Below, piece by piece: positions 9,335 to 18,661 of a stretch of 64,000 bases of DNA. Position 1 is the first letter of the stretch. Each line of letters starts with the position of its first letter. The notes beneath the pieces were generated by a model. The model saw only the letters and a list, made by a program, of their open reading frames with translations, did not search any database and had not been told where the DNA came from. The DNA comes from Sphingorhabdus sp. EL138 (lineage in GTDB: Bacteria; Pseudomonadota; Alphaproteobacteria; Sphingomonadales; Sphingomonadaceae): contig NZ_OGVD01000003.1 in NCBI RefSeq assembly GCF_900258045.1, positions 434,001 to 498,000 on the forward strand. Reading direction: 5' to 3'. The translations under genes were made by a program, and so were the position numbers.

Positions 9335-10084
9335 TTAGATGGTTAGGCCCATTGACGAACTTAGTCCGCCATCCAATCTGATCACTTCACCATTCATGTA
9401 TTGCGCTTTCTCCGAAAGCAAATACACGATCAGCTCTCCAATTTCGGGCGGCTCAGCCGATCGCTTAGCGGGCACAACTTTAGATAATTGATCACCGAGG
9501 CCCTTAAGATCAGAAATCATTTTTGTGTTCACAAAGCCTGGAGCGACAGTGTTTATAGAAACGCCGCGAGAAGCATATTCTTGCACGAATGCACGATTAA
9601 AAGCTTCTATCGCTGCCTTAGAAGCCGCATATACGGCGTTACCGCGATTGCCCCGGTGAGCCGCGATGGACGAAATAGCAACAATTCGGCCGTCTTTGCT
9701 TCTCGACATCTTACGAATAAGTTGCTTACATATTAGAATATATGCCCAAAAGTTCACTGCCATTGTTTGTTGAGCGATATCCAATTTAATGGAAGGCACA
9801 ATTGCATCGCTAGAAATCCCTGCGGCATGAACGAAACCGTAATACTCCAACTCACTTAGTTGTTCACAAAGTGTTTCGACTGCTCCGAGATCTGACAAAT
9901 CACATTGGTGTATTGATGGTTGCAATTCACCACCAAATCTTAACTTGCTGACAATCGCTTCAGCCTGTTCCTTACTCCGATAATACGTGAAATCAACCAA
10001 GTAGCCAGCCTCACTTAGTTGCTGAACGATCTGTGCTCCGATGCCACCAGAACCGCCTGTTACCAAGACTCTTTTCTTGCTCAA
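9335..10084 (-). CDS. 3-oxoacyl-ACP reductase, FabG-type SDR
   Basis: NADPH-dependent ketoreductase, 249 residues. Motifs: VTGGSGGIGAQI, the active site SSIAAHRG with YAASK (YxxxK intact), NTVAPGFVNTKM and a C-terminal YMNGEVIRLDGG. All FabG hallmarks are present, unlike the neighbouring SDR. ATG overlaps the KAS stop by 4 bases. It should reduce the beta-keto group made by the adjacent KAS pair. Confidence 0.92.
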   Translation of the reverse strand: MSKKRVLVTGGSGGIGAQIVQQLSEAGYLVDFTYYRSKEQAEAIVSKLRFGGELQPSIHQCDLSDLGAVETLCEQLSELEYYGFVHAAGISSDAIVPSIKLDIAQQTMAVNFWAYILICKQLIRKMSRSKDGRIVAISSIAAHRGNRGNAVYAASKAAIEAFNRAFVQEYASRGVSINTVAPGFVNTKMISDLKGLGDQLSKVVPAKRSAEPPEIGELIVYLLSEKAQYMNGEVIRLDGGLSSSMGLTI

Positions 10085-11340
10085 TTTCGGTATCTCTCTA
10101 GCACTAACGATACATTCTGCCCCCCGAATCCGAATGAATTCGACAGAACAAAATTCATACTTTCATTGTGATTGGAATTTTTAATAACATTGATCCCCAG
10201 ATCATCATCGAAGTTCTCAATATTGATACTCGGAGGACAGGTTCGGTGCTCTAAAGCTAGTAAAGATATTGCCGCTTCCACTACACCCGCTGCGGCCAAT
10301 GTGTGCCCAATCATAGATTTGCTCGAGGAAACTGGAACACTGGAAATTGAAGAACCAAACACAAGGCGCAACCCAAGAGCTTCCATCTTATCATTTTCAG
10401 GGGTGCTAGTACCGTGTGCATTGACGTAGCCGATATCCGCAGGTTTTACCCGCGCATCTGCAAGTGCGCGTTCAATACATAACTTTATTCTTTCTCCAGA
10501 AGGATTACTTCGAGTCCGATGGAAATTATCTGTTGCATCTCCACATCCGGCTACAAAACCCAATATCGATGCGCCACGTTCGCGAGCGGCAGCTTCTTGC
10601 TCTAACACTAATGCTGCACCACCTTCGCCCATCACAAAACCATCTCGGTCACGATCAAAAGGCCGAGAGGCATAGAGTGGATCATCGTTTTTAGTTGATA
10701 GTGCGGATAAAAGAGAAAACCGTATGAGTCCCTCAGGATACACGCTGGAATCGGCTCCCGCAGCAATTGCAATTTTTGTACTACCTCGCCTAATTGCATC
10801 GGCACCAAGTTGAATCGCCGTCGCGCCAGAAGCACAGGCAGTACTCACTATCGCTGGCGGCACCAAGAAACCATACTTCTTTTGCAACTCGGCGTATCGA
10901 GTTGCTCCCCTTCCATCACGGTGAAGATTATGAATCGCTTGCTTCAATTGGAGATCTGTTTCGCAGTCATTTCCCAAAGCACGCTGACTGTAGTTAGCAC
11001 GGTCTTTAAGGTCGCCCTCTCCACCAGGGATTGCTAAGTATACTGAAGCAGAGGAAGCTAGTTCTGATCCGTCTTTGCAAACACCTGCTTGCTCCAAAGC
11101 TTCTTCGACGACATCGTTCAGTATCAATCTTGTTCTTTCAAACGACGTGATCTTATTGTCTTCAGGATAGAAATCTACCGAAGCAGCAATTCTCGTTCGC
11201 ATTCCTTCGGTTGGGAAACGATCAATTTCCTTCACTCCGGAAGTACCTTCAACTAACTTTCTCCAATTTTCTTCCTTGTCGCGTCCCAGTGATGTAATCA
11301 AACCCAAACCGGTTACCGCTACACGTTCTTTCCTATACAT
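10081..11340 (-). CDS. Beta-ketoacyl-ACP synthase II-type condensing enzyme (KS alpha)
   Basis: Elongating ketosynthase, 419 residues, close to FabF length. The full triad is present: Cys in VSTACASGATAI, His in NAHGTSTPEND and His in SKSMIGHTLAAAG, plus the C-terminal NSFGFGGQN. It overlaps the upstream KAS-like gene by 8 bases, the arrangement of KS alpha and chain-length-factor genes in type II polyketide and aryl-polyene clusters. It probably condenses malonyl-ACP units on the cluster ACP. Confidence 0.92.
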   Translation of the reverse strand: MYRKERVAVTGLGLITSLGRDKEENWRKLVEGTSGVKEIDRFPTEGMRTRIAASVDFYPEDNKITSFERTRLILNDVVEEALEQAGVCKDGSELASSASVYLAIPGGEGDLKDRANYSQRALGNDCETDLQLKQAIHNLHRDGRGATRYAELQKKYGFLVPPAIVSTACASGATAIQLGADAIRRGSTKIAIAAGADSSVYPEGLIRFSLLSALSTKNDDPLYASRPFDRDRDGFVMGEGGAALVLEQEAAARERGASILGFVAGCGDATDNFHRTRSNPSGERIKLCIERALADARVKPADIGYVNAHGTSTPENDKMEALGLRLVFGSSISSVPVSSSKSMIGHTLAAAGVVEAAISLLALEHRTCPPSINIENFDDDLGINVIKNSNHNESMNFVLSNSFGFGGQNVSLVLERYRN

Positions 11341-12409
11341 TTTGTTGCCCTCGCTCGATCACACACGACGCAATTGTGGGCTCGCTTCCAACCGCCGTAA
11401 CGCAAATTTGTTGGGGGATTTTGCCACCGGCGGGGCTGTCGATCGATTGAGTAATTGGAAACTTCAAACGTCCCGAAATTACATCTGAAGCTATACAAAG
11501 AGAAAAGGGGAATGACGCCTCCATCAAACTGCCTGTGGATTGAGCTAAGTTTCCAAAATATTTTGGTCCATTTTCGTTCAAAACGCCGTTAGTCAAATCA
11601 AATATCTTTTTGTTAGAACTCGCAACGTCAGTGAGCACATAATCAATCCCACCCATACGTTTTAAAGCAACGAGGTTTTCTTCCGAATTTTTGTGGACAA
11701 CTTCTCCCAAAATCGCTTTTTCCTTGGCCTTTCGTTCTTTTGCGAAACTTGCTCTTTCCAATACAAGGAAACCGCAACCAAAGCCCAAATCTAATGAACT
11801 GTCGCCACACGTCGATTCAAAATCAGTTCCTGACGGTGGATTAAAGTAGGATTGCATATCAGGACGTGCTCCATTGAATATTCCTCCAACTAAGGCCACC
11901 GAACTGCGTCCCGATACAATTCGGTTGCGAGCCTCTTCGACTGCACTGACTCCTGCTTGAATTTCGCCCAAAAATGTCACACTCATCCCGGTTACTCCGA
12001 ACACCATCGAAATATTTGCAGCAAATAGGTTTTGAAGTTGAGCTAAGAACAGACTCGGCCTCAGGTTACTCAGTTCCGAAATCAGCGTCTTGTAATCAAC
12101 CGAGTCACCATGATAAGCTTCAAAAATTCTGCTATCAATCTGCTCATCTCGTTCACCAAAATGTGTGGAAACCATCACGTCAGCATCAGCCAGAATTTCA
12201 TTCTTCGCCTTAATTCCGGCCATTTCCAGTGCTTGACCAGCAGCAAAACATGCTAATCGTTGCGACAGTCCTTGCGATCTTAAGTCTGAACGCTTTGGTA
12301 TCTGGGCCGAATAATCTATCGAATGAGGATCCGTATTCTCGATTCCAGATCCTTCGCTAGCGTACACCGTGTGGTAAGAATATCCGGTTACCACTACATC
12401 TTCATTCAT
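11333..12409 (-). CDS. KAS-like protein without catalytic residues (chain-length-factor-like partner)
   Basis: Thiolase-fold relative of FabF, 358 residues, shorter than true KAS. The nucleophile loop reads VTFLGEIQAGVSAV, with Glu where Cys would be, and neither the HGT nor the GHT histidine motif is visible. It pairs with the intact KAS next to it. By analogy with the chain-length factor of type II PKS (Cys replaced by Gln), it probably shapes the acyl tunnel or primes by decarboxylation. Overlaps the dehydratase gene by 8 bases. Confidence 0.75.
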   Translation of the reverse strand: MNEDVVVTGYSYHTVYASEGSGIENTDPHSIDYSAQIPKRSDLRSQGLSQRLACFAAGQALEMAGIKAKNEILADADVMVSTHFGERDEQIDSRIFEAYHGDSVDYKTLISELSNLRPSLFLAQLQNLFAANISMVFGVTGMSVTFLGEIQAGVSAVEEARNRIVSGRSSVALVGGIFNGARPDMQSYFNPPSGTDFESTCGDSSLDLGFGCGFLVLERASFAKERKAKEKAILGEVVHKNSEENLVALKRMGGIDYVLTDVASSNKKIFDLTNGVLNENGPKYFGNLAQSTGSLMEASFPFSLCIASDVISGRLKFPITQSIDSPAGGKIPQQICVTAVGSEPTIASCVIERGQQNV

Positions 12410-12893
12410 GAATGTTACTCCCAGATATTGGGCTAGGACCGAATTTTACCCCCACCCGTTCCAGTCGCTTGATAATGTCAGCCTTCAACATGTCGCTTGG
12501 GAAATCCTTGATTGCCAAACGCAGCTCTGTTTTTGCTAACAACTCATTCGCGCGCTTCAAGGTACCCCTGAATACATCAAACCCAGATCCCTCGTGAGAC
12601 AGTTCGGCGCGAACCAACAACTCATCACCTGGATTCGAGAAGCTCCGAAATCTAGCGTGATCAACCGCTATCAAAAATGGCATTTTGGCGGCCTGCAATC
12701 GAGATAATGATATAAAGCCCGCCGCCTGCGCCATCGCCTCGATCATTAAGACTCCCGGCAATATAGGGAAGCCAGGAAAATGGCCTTCAAAAATCGTAGA
12801 ACTCTTGGGAACAGTTGATCGAAAAGTCATTGCATCTATCGACGGAGAAGCATCGACTAATTCATCCAGCAAGATTACCTTGGAAAGATTCAA
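12402..12893 (-). CDS. FabZ/FabA-like 3-hydroxyacyl-ACP dehydratase
   Basis: Hotdog dehydratase, 163 residues. The signature FEGHFPGFPILPGVLMIEAM carries the catalytic His, and the Glu/Asp helix follows (AMAQAAGF). Start is TTG at 12893 with a GGGA ribosome site; the ACP stop lies 15 bases upstream. It removes water from hydroxyacyl-ACP made by the cluster ketoreductase, giving enoyl chains. No enoyl reductase is seen nearby, so the product may keep its double bonds (polyene-like). Confidence 0.9.
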   Translation of the reverse strand: MNLSKVILLDELVDASPSIDAMTFRSTVPKSSTIFEGHFPGFPILPGVLMIEAMAQAAGFISLSRLQAAKMPFLIAVDHARFRSFSNPGDELLVRAELSHEGSGFDVFRGTLKRANELLAKTELRLAIKDFPSDMLKADIIKRLERVGVKFGPSPISGSNIHE

Positions 12894-12908
12894 TCAAATT
12901 ATCCCAAT

Positions 12909-13184
12909 CTATTTTTCTGAAATCAGCACTTCAATACTTTTGCATAATTTGCTCATTATGAAATAGTCAGATATTTTCGCTTCTTGATTGTTTACCTTCT
13001 CCATCCAACCCTCAACAGGTAGCTTTATTCCATATTTTTGATCAATTTCGTAAGTTACATCCATAAAATCGATACTGTCTATTTCCAGTTCTTCTATGAG
13101 ATTAACATCTAACCCAATATCTTCCTGATCTATCTCGCAAATAGATGATATTATTTCACGAACTTCTGAAACTATTTTTTCCAT
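12909..13184 (-). CDS. Acyl carrier protein
   Basis: 91 residues, four-helix ACP with the phosphopantetheine serine in LEIDSIDFMDV (about residue 40) and an acidic surface around it. Ribosome site AAGAAGG lies 8 bases before the ATG. First gene of the nine-gene minus-strand operon 13184-6413; its promoter must be in the AT-rich region to the right. The DSID motif instead of DSLD is common in specialised ACPs. Confidence 0.92.
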   Translation of the reverse strand: MEKIVSEVREIISSICEIDQEDIGLDVNLIEELEIDSIDFMDVTYEIDQKYGIKLPVEGWMEKVNNQEAKISDYFIMSKLCKSIEVLISEK

Positions 13185-13517
13185 ATTGCCCTTCTTGCTC
13201 CTGAATCAAAATGAAAGATCGCACCATGGAAAATCAATGTGGATGAACGCCGTGATAACAATCCAAATCGAAACTGCATTTCATATGATTCTCATTTTAC
13301 TTAGATTTATCAATCAATGTCAATGATTTTTGCCATATAAATGATTTATAATTATATCATATGGGTTTTGATTTATTTACCTTCAGATAAACACAGGAAA
13401 AATGATGATAAAGCTTACAAATCTAGAAAAATATAATATACAAAGTAATTGAGCTATTTTTAAAATCTGCAAACAGAGATCAAATCACGGATGAATTGTA
13501 ATCGGTATTGAGGGTAT
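13185..13517 (+). promoter_or_regulatory. AT-rich divergent promoter region between ACP operon and pyrD
   Basis: 333 bases without a gene and extremely AT-rich, with many TA steps (for example TATAATTATATCATAT near 13350-13364). It must hold promoters for the ACP operon (leftward) and pyrD (rightward). AT-rich DNA with TA steps is the preferred target of MucR-type silencers, and a MucR gene lies at 24832. I cannot assign a clear -35/-10 pair. Confidence 0.5.
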
Positions 13518-14561
13518 ATGAGTTCGTCTTACAAGCTGATCAGACCATTGTTATTTTCTTTGCCACAAGAAAGCGCGCATAATCTTGCAATCAATGTGTT
13601 GAAATATGGATTGGTCAAAAAAGCGCCTCCACCAGATACTATTTTGCGCACAAACCTTGCGGGACTGAACTTACCCTCGCCCTTAGGTATGGCGGCCGGC
13701 TTCGATAAGAATGCCGTCGCTTTCTCAGGCCTGTTTCGAATAGGTTTCGGATTCGTAGAAGTGGGAACTTTAACTCCAAAACCGCAGCTTGGGAATCCAA
13801 AGCCCCGCTTGTTCAGGCTCAAGGAAGATGAAGCCCTCATAAACCGACTGGGCTTTAATAATATCGGGATATGCTCTGCGTTACGAAATTTGACGAGTTA
13901 TCAAAAAGGCGCACAAATATTGGGAGTGAACATTGGTGCTAACAAAGATTCTGAAGATAGGATCGGCGACTATATTAAGTCTATCGACACGCTGGGTCTG
14001 ATCCCAGACTATCTGGTAATAAACATCTCTTCTCCCAACACACCTGCCCTTCGAGAATTGCAGTTTGCAAATAATTTCGAACAATTGTTAGAAAGACTAA
14101 GCGATGCAAGAGATAGGGTTAGAGGCCCTATATTCATCAAGATTGCGCCCGATCTTTCAGAACAAGAGATTGATCATATTGCAAGACTAACAGTCAAAAG
14201 TCGGATTGATGGACTGATTGTTGCAAACACAACCATCAACAGACCAGAAGCTTTACTGAGCCGACATTCACTTGAAGTAGGGGGTTTGTCAGGTCGACCT
14301 CTCTCAACTCATTCGATCAATTTGCTGAAAACGTTTAGACAGAAAATTGGTAATTCGATGCCATTAATTAGCAGCGGCGGGATCAATGACGCACAGAGCG
14401 TATATGAACGAATTCGTGCCGGAGCAAATGCTGTACAGCTGTATACCGCACTAATTTACAAGGGACCTAGTTTGCCGACCGACATAAACACGGAATTGGT
14501 TCATATACTACAAAAAGATGGCTTTTCAAACATTATGCAAGCTGTGGGTGTAGATTCATAG
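13518..14561 (+). CDS. pyrD: Class 2 (quinone-linked) dihydroorotate dehydrogenase
   Basis: Membrane-associated flavoenzyme oxidising dihydroorotate to orotate with quinone, in pyrimidine synthesis. 347 residues with the class 2 N-terminal helix (YKLIRPLLFSLPQESAH), GMAAGFDKNAVA, NRLGFNN, the catalytic Ser in VINISSPNTPALRELQ, and the FMN-phosphate site LISSGGINDAQSV. It looks full-length and active. It lies inside the biosynthetic cluster, on the opposite strand to both operons. Pyrimidine genes have no obvious role there, so I infer a second, possibly inhibitor-tolerant copy giving self-resistance. A biosynthetic oxidoreductase role is the alternative. Confidence 0.93.
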   Translation: MSSSYKLIRPLLFSLPQESAHNLAINVLKYGLVKKAPPPDTILRTNLAGLNLPSPLGMAAGFDKNAVAFSGLFRIGFGFVEVGTLTPKPQLGNPKPRLFRLKEDEALINRLGFNNIGICSALRNLTSYQKGAQILGVNIGANKDSEDRIGDYIKSIDTLGLIPDYLVINISSPNTPALRELQFANNFEQLLERLSDARDRVRGPIFIKIAPDLSEQEIDHIARLTVKSRIDGLIVANTTINRPEALLSRHSLEVGGLSGRPLSTHSINLLKTFRQKIGNSMPLISSGGINDAQSVYERIRAGANAVQLYTALIYKGPSLPTDINTELVHILQKDGFSNIMQAVGVDS

Positions 14562-14613
14562 ACTTAAAGCTCGTGACCTTCGGGCATTCGAAGCGCAGCA
14601 AGTGTAAGTATTG

Positions 14614-16413
14614 CTAATTCCCAGTCTTCGATTTTTGCAAACAATCAATGAGATCGGCAATCGCAAGAAGCTGTGGCGTCTCCAAAAATTCCTCAGGCCC
14701 CAACTCGATACCATAGCGTTCTGATACGGTTTCCAAAAAGATAATCAGATTCAACGAATCTCCACCAGCACTAAAAAAGTCATCCTCCAGGCCCACGTTC
14801 TCCACCTCCAACATGTCCTCCCAAATAGATGCAATTTCCTTTTGGATTTCTGTGCTGGGTGGTGTCGCCCGTTCATCAACGTTAGCGGCCAGCAACTCAG
14901 CCAGAATTCCTCTAAGTATTTTACCGGTTGCCGAGCGAGGAATCTCATCTACGACATCAATATGACTCGGTACTTTATATGCCGGTAGTGATTTCAAGAG
15001 TTTAGATCGTATCTCCGGCCCATCAATTTCACACCCCGCCGTGACGACGACTGCGGCCCGTATATCATTACCTAGAGTTTGGTGCGCGACCTTGTAAGCA
15101 GCACCATCTGACAATTCATCTAGCTCAATCAAAGCTGAATCGATGTCCGCGAGAGCAACCAAATTTGCGCCCCGCTTTATTGAATCACCTTTTCTTCCGA
15201 TAAGAAATAAATAACCATTTTGATCAAAATAACCGAGATCTCCCGTGAGAAACCATCCATCAGAAAAGGAAACGTCGTTGGCGGCTGAATTACATTCATA
15301 TCCGTCTATCACGATCGGGCCTCTGAGGCAGATTTCACCTGATTTCGAATCAGATTTCGAACGCATAATTTTAATATCTACATTTGTGGGGAAGCCAACT
15401 GACCCGGCTTTGCGATCAGCTGGAGGCAGAGGGTTAGATGCCACCACGGAAGCCTCTGTAATACCATAGGTTTCGATCACCGGAGCTCTGAAGAATGCTT
15501 CGATTGTTTTCATAACACTCGCTGGAAGCGCTGCAGAAGACGATCTCACAAATCTCAATCCTGTTTTTGCGTGCATTTGGCTATTTTGCGCAGCAACCTT
15601 TAACACTGATTGATAAATCGCTGGCGCTGCAGTTACCCAAGTCGCCTTAATATCTGCAACTAAATCAAGCATCTGTCTCGGGTCAAACTTGGCTACACAC
15701 ATAATGCTGCCACCTGAACATAATGCTGATAGCAGCCCTGTAACGAGACCATGTGTATGATATAACGGCATTGGACAAAAACAAATATCATCAGCAGTCA
15801 GATCAAAGATGTTCTGCATATTTTCTGTTGCGAGGATCAATCGCTTTTCAGATAGTGGAATAATTTTTGGTGTTGCCGTTGTGCCAGAAGTACCCACTAT
15901 AAGCGCTAGCCGTCCTTCGTCTGTTACGAACTCCAAATCCTGAAAATCTTCTGCAGAACAATCCATAGATATATCTTCAAGGGGAACAACCAATAATCTG
16001 GTAAGCTCGCCATAGACCTGTGTTAGTTTGTCCCGGTCCCACACTACAGCTTGAGCACGCATCTTCTGAATTCGTTGAACGATATCCAATATTGGCAACT
16101 TTGGATCGATAACAACACATTCATGATAACACATCATGCTTATTGAAATAGTAGCCCCTGTCACGCCTGGTGGAACAATACACGCCACCCGAATCCCAGG
16201 CTTTAGACCCTTTTCCCGCAGTTGTTTCTCGATGTCGACAACTCGGGAAATGAGTTGAGAATATGTTTGTGAATTGCCAGATTCGTCGCAAATCGCAATC
16301 TTTTGCGGTGTGACACGGGCTATCCGCTTAAGACGATCAAGAATACCCTCATACTCTTTTTGGCTGACGCCGGCATACTCTGCAACTGAGGTTTTCGCTA
16401 CGCCTTCTCCCAT
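14614..16413 (-). CDS. Adenylation domain fused to carrier (T) domain, NRPS-like
   Basis: Acyl/aminoacyl-adenylate-forming enzyme with its own carrier domain. Core motifs: IVGTSGTTATPKIIPLS, ETYGITEASV, SDGWFLTGDLGYFDQNGY and PRSATGKILRG. The last about 80 residues hold a phosphopantetheine site (FFSAGGDSLNLI). No condensation domain. Start at ATG 16413 (MGEGVAKTS) with GAGGA 8 bases upstream; a longer frame from 16476 overlaps the upstream gene and reads as noise. It probably loads an acid or amino acid on its T domain for the HpaB-type or KAS III-like enzymes. Specificity cannot be read by eye. Confidence 0.9.
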   Translation of the reverse strand: MGEGVAKTSVAEYAGVSQKEYEGILDRLKRIARVTPQKIAICDESGNSQTYSQLISRVVDIEKQLREKGLKPGIRVACIVPPGVTGATISISMMCYHECVVIDPKLPILDIVQRIQKMRAQAVVWDRDKLTQVYGELTRLLVVPLEDISMDCSAEDFQDLEFVTDEGRLALIVGTSGTTATPKIIPLSEKRLILATENMQNIFDLTADDICFCPMPLYHTHGLVTGLLSALCSGGSIMCVAKFDPRQMLDLVADIKATWVTAAPAIYQSVLKVAAQNSQMHAKTGLRFVRSSSAALPASVMKTIEAFFRAPVIETYGITEASVVASNPLPPADRKAGSVGFPTNVDIKIMRSKSDSKSGEICLRGPIVIDGYECNSAANDVSFSDGWFLTGDLGYFDQNGYLFLIGRKGDSIKRGANLVALADIDSALIELDELSDGAAYKVAHQTLGNDIRAAVVVTAGCEIDGPEIRSKLLKSLPAYKVPSHIDVVDEIPRSATGKILRGILAELLAANVDERATPPSTEIQKEIASIWEDMLEVENVGLEDDFFSAGGDSLNLIIFLETVSERYGIELGPEEFLETPQLLAIADLIDCLQKSKTGN

Positions 16414-16417
16414 CTCG

Positions 16418-17443
16418 CTATTCCTCAGGCACGGACGAAGGAGGCGTTCTTCGCAAAGAGTCACAAAGCTGCTCATACCCCATTAGACTGATGCCATTTG
16501 AATCGAGCCAATCATCATCATAAATCTGATCCAGGTAGTTTATTCCGGAATCAGGCAGTATGGCTAGAGCGCTCCGGTGCTCGGAATGAAGGAGCGATGA
16601 CAACGCTGCAAATATAACCAGCCCAGACGACCCTCCCAACAAAAAGCCATGACTTTTTGAAATTTCTCTGCAAACTGAAATAGCCATTTGGTCCGACGCC
16701 ACCACAATATTGTCGAAGGCAGAAAAATCAGTGTTCTGACTTCGCCAACTCAATCCAACACCGTTGATGAGGTAAGGGGTAAACTTTCCACCGAATATTG
16801 AGGAACCTGCGATATCTGCGGCAACTACACCTACGTCTTCACAATGGCTTTTGATGTAACTTCCTATCCCTGAGAGATGACCGCCAGTGCTTACACTACC
16901 CACAACTAAGTCTGAAGATGTGGAACGAACGTCCTCAAGTATTTCGGGGCCCATCTTATAGTAGTGGTACTCTTTATTGGAAACATTGTCATATTGATTC
17001 GGCCAATAAGCTCCCGGATGAAGCTCCAGTAATTCCTGAACTCTAGCGATCCTAGCCTTCTGAAATCCTCCTTCAATATGTGGCTCAGTTACCAAATCGA
17101 CTTGCGCACCAAATGCCCGATACCAATTCAAGACCTTTGGACTAACTTTCGGATCAACAACAACAATAACTTCGAATCCATAAATCGCTCCGAGCATCGC
17201 AAGTGATTTACCAAGATTCCCTGAAGTGGATTCGATTAACAAACCGTTCTTCTTTAGCGCTCCATTTGCCAATGCAGAATGGACTAATCCAATCGCAGTT
17301 CGATCTTTCACACTAAAGTTGGGGTTAAACGATTCTATTTTGGCAAACAGTTGCTTATCATTTGGAACCAAATCGTGCTTAATTTTCACAATGGGTGTGA
17401 CGCCAACGCAGTCACTAATCCGGTCTACAATTTCTCTAGACAT
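16418..17443 (-). CDS. SbnA-like PLP-dependent cysteine synthase family enzyme
   Basis: Fold-type II PLP enzyme, 341 residues. PLP lysine in NFSVKDRTAIG (about residue 46), substrate loop STSGNLGKSLAM, phosphate loop STGGHLSG, and a C-terminal ILPDSGINYLDQIYDDDW that resembles SbnA-type enzymes (which join O-phosphoserine and glutamate) more than CysK. SbnB, the usual partner for 2,3-diaminopropionate, is not in the window. It may supply a beta-substituted alanine for the A-T protein, whose gene starts 4 bases after this stop. Related beta-substitution enzymes (for example O-ureidoserine synthase) are alternatives. Confidence 0.82.
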   Translation of the reverse strand: MSREIVDRISDCVGVTPIVKIKHDLVPNDKQLFAKIESFNPNFSVKDRTAIGLVHSALANGALKKNGLLIESTSGNLGKSLAMLGAIYGFEVIVVVDPKVSPKVLNWYRAFGAQVDLVTEPHIEGGFQKARIARVQELLELHPGAYWPNQYDNVSNKEYHYYKMGPEILEDVRSTSSDLVVGSVSTGGHLSGIGSYIKSHCEDVGVVAADIAGSSIFGGKFTPYLINGVGLSWRSQNTDFSAFDNIVVASDQMAISVCREISKSHGFLLGGSSGLVIFAALSSLLHSEHRSALAILPDSGINYLDQIYDDDWLDSNGISLMGYEQLCDSLRRTPPSSVPEE

Positions 17444-17470
17444 AAATTGATCCTTGAATCCGAAATGCTG

Positions 17471-18661
17471 CTAAAGAACGGACATTGTCCCGCTCGTTTT
17501 TGTGAGAATAGTATTGGCAGCATCACCAATATGAATGGGGTCCTCGACGTGAAGCGCTCCCAATCCATATTCATAATAGGGTGTCTCGATTGAGAGTGTC
17601 ATTCCACACTCGACAACGTCTTTGCTTCCAGGTGACAATATTGGCCGCTCATATGGCTCCAATCCGATACCATGTCCCACATGGTGTCGCCGATATTCCG
17701 GGAACCCAGCTCTATGGACACATGACATAGTCAATTCGAATATGTCATTACCGGTCATTCCAGGTCGGATGTGTTCTATCGCATAGCGTTGTCCCGCATA
17801 TAGAGCGTCAAATTTTTCACGATAAATACGGTCATCACCAATTACAAATACTCGAGCTATATCAGCCCAATAATAGTTTTGTATTGTGTCACAATCAAAC
17901 CAAATCAGACCGGTGTCTTTTATGCATATGTCTTTTCTCTGACGACGCTGCCCTCCTACAGCGTGCCTTCCGGCCTTTATCATTGTCAATGCAGGACGAG
18001 CGCCCTCGTTAATGAGCGCTCGCTCGAAAGAGGATGCAACATCAGCCTCCGTAGAATTTGGCCCGATTGACGAAACAGCTGCTTGTATTGCCTCTTCTGC
18101 AGACTGGGCTGCTAACTGTATTAACTGCACTTCCTCGGAAGTTTTAACACGACGAATATCTCGCAAAATCTCTGAGCCATTCTCAATAGAGCAGTTTGGA
18201 AAACATGCCGTTATCTGTTCAAAGAATTCACGAGGTACACCATCAATGTCGAAGCCTAGAGCCGCTTGTTCTAGGCCCAGATTCTCAAACAAGCGCTGAG
18301 TAGCCAAAACAGCGGTACGCCCCATCGGAGATTTGCAAGATATTTCGCGCAGTGTCTTTTCTTCTAAAGTGAAATCATTCGCGTCACCTGTTTCTCTATA
18401 GAAAGTTCCATAGAATTCGCATTCTCCAACCTCGACATCAGCATCTAGAATCTGATCACTTTCTCCATGCGAATGCACCACGTGAATTTCGTTCGGACTG
18501 TCTGCTAAGACAACCACGAGGCAGATTCCATGGTACGGATTTAATGTCCGTACAACAGGCATGAAACCAGATAAATAGAATGTGTTTTCTTTGGTGCTAG
18601 AAACAATAGCATCAAGTTGATGCTCTTTAAGCTTAGCTACCAGGCGATCTGAATTATACAT
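17471..18661 (-). CDS. M24-family metallopeptidase/creatinase-like hydrolase
   Basis: Pita-bread dimetal hydrolase, 396 residues, with an N-terminal creatinase-type domain (residues 1-155). Metal ligands are visible: D in WFDCDTIQNYYWADIARVF (two), H in HHVGHGIGLEPYERP, E in SIETPYYEYG and E in LHVEDPI. Xaa-Pro peptidase, creatinase or a C-N bond hydrolase are all possible. It is inside the second operon (start abuts the Nudix stop), so a pathway substrate is likely, perhaps trimming an amino-acid or guanidine-type intermediate. Confidence 0.85.
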   Translation of the reverse strand: MYNSDRLVAKLKEHQLDAIVSSTKENTFYLSGFMPVVRTLNPYHGICLVVVLADSPNEIHVVHSHGESDQILDADVEVGECEFYGTFYRETGDANDFTLEEKTLREISCKSPMGRTAVLATQRLFENLGLEQAALGFDIDGVPREFFEQITACFPNCSIENGSEILRDIRRVKTSEEVQLIQLAAQSAEEAIQAAVSSIGPNSTEADVASSFERALINEGARPALTMIKAGRHAVGGQRRQRKDICIKDTGLIWFDCDTIQNYYWADIARVFVIGDDRIYREKFDALYAGQRYAIEHIRPGMTGNDIFELTMSCVHRAGFPEYRRHHVGHGIGLEPYERPILSPGSKDVVECGMTLSIETPYYEYGLGALHVEDPIHIGDAANTILTKTSGTMSVL

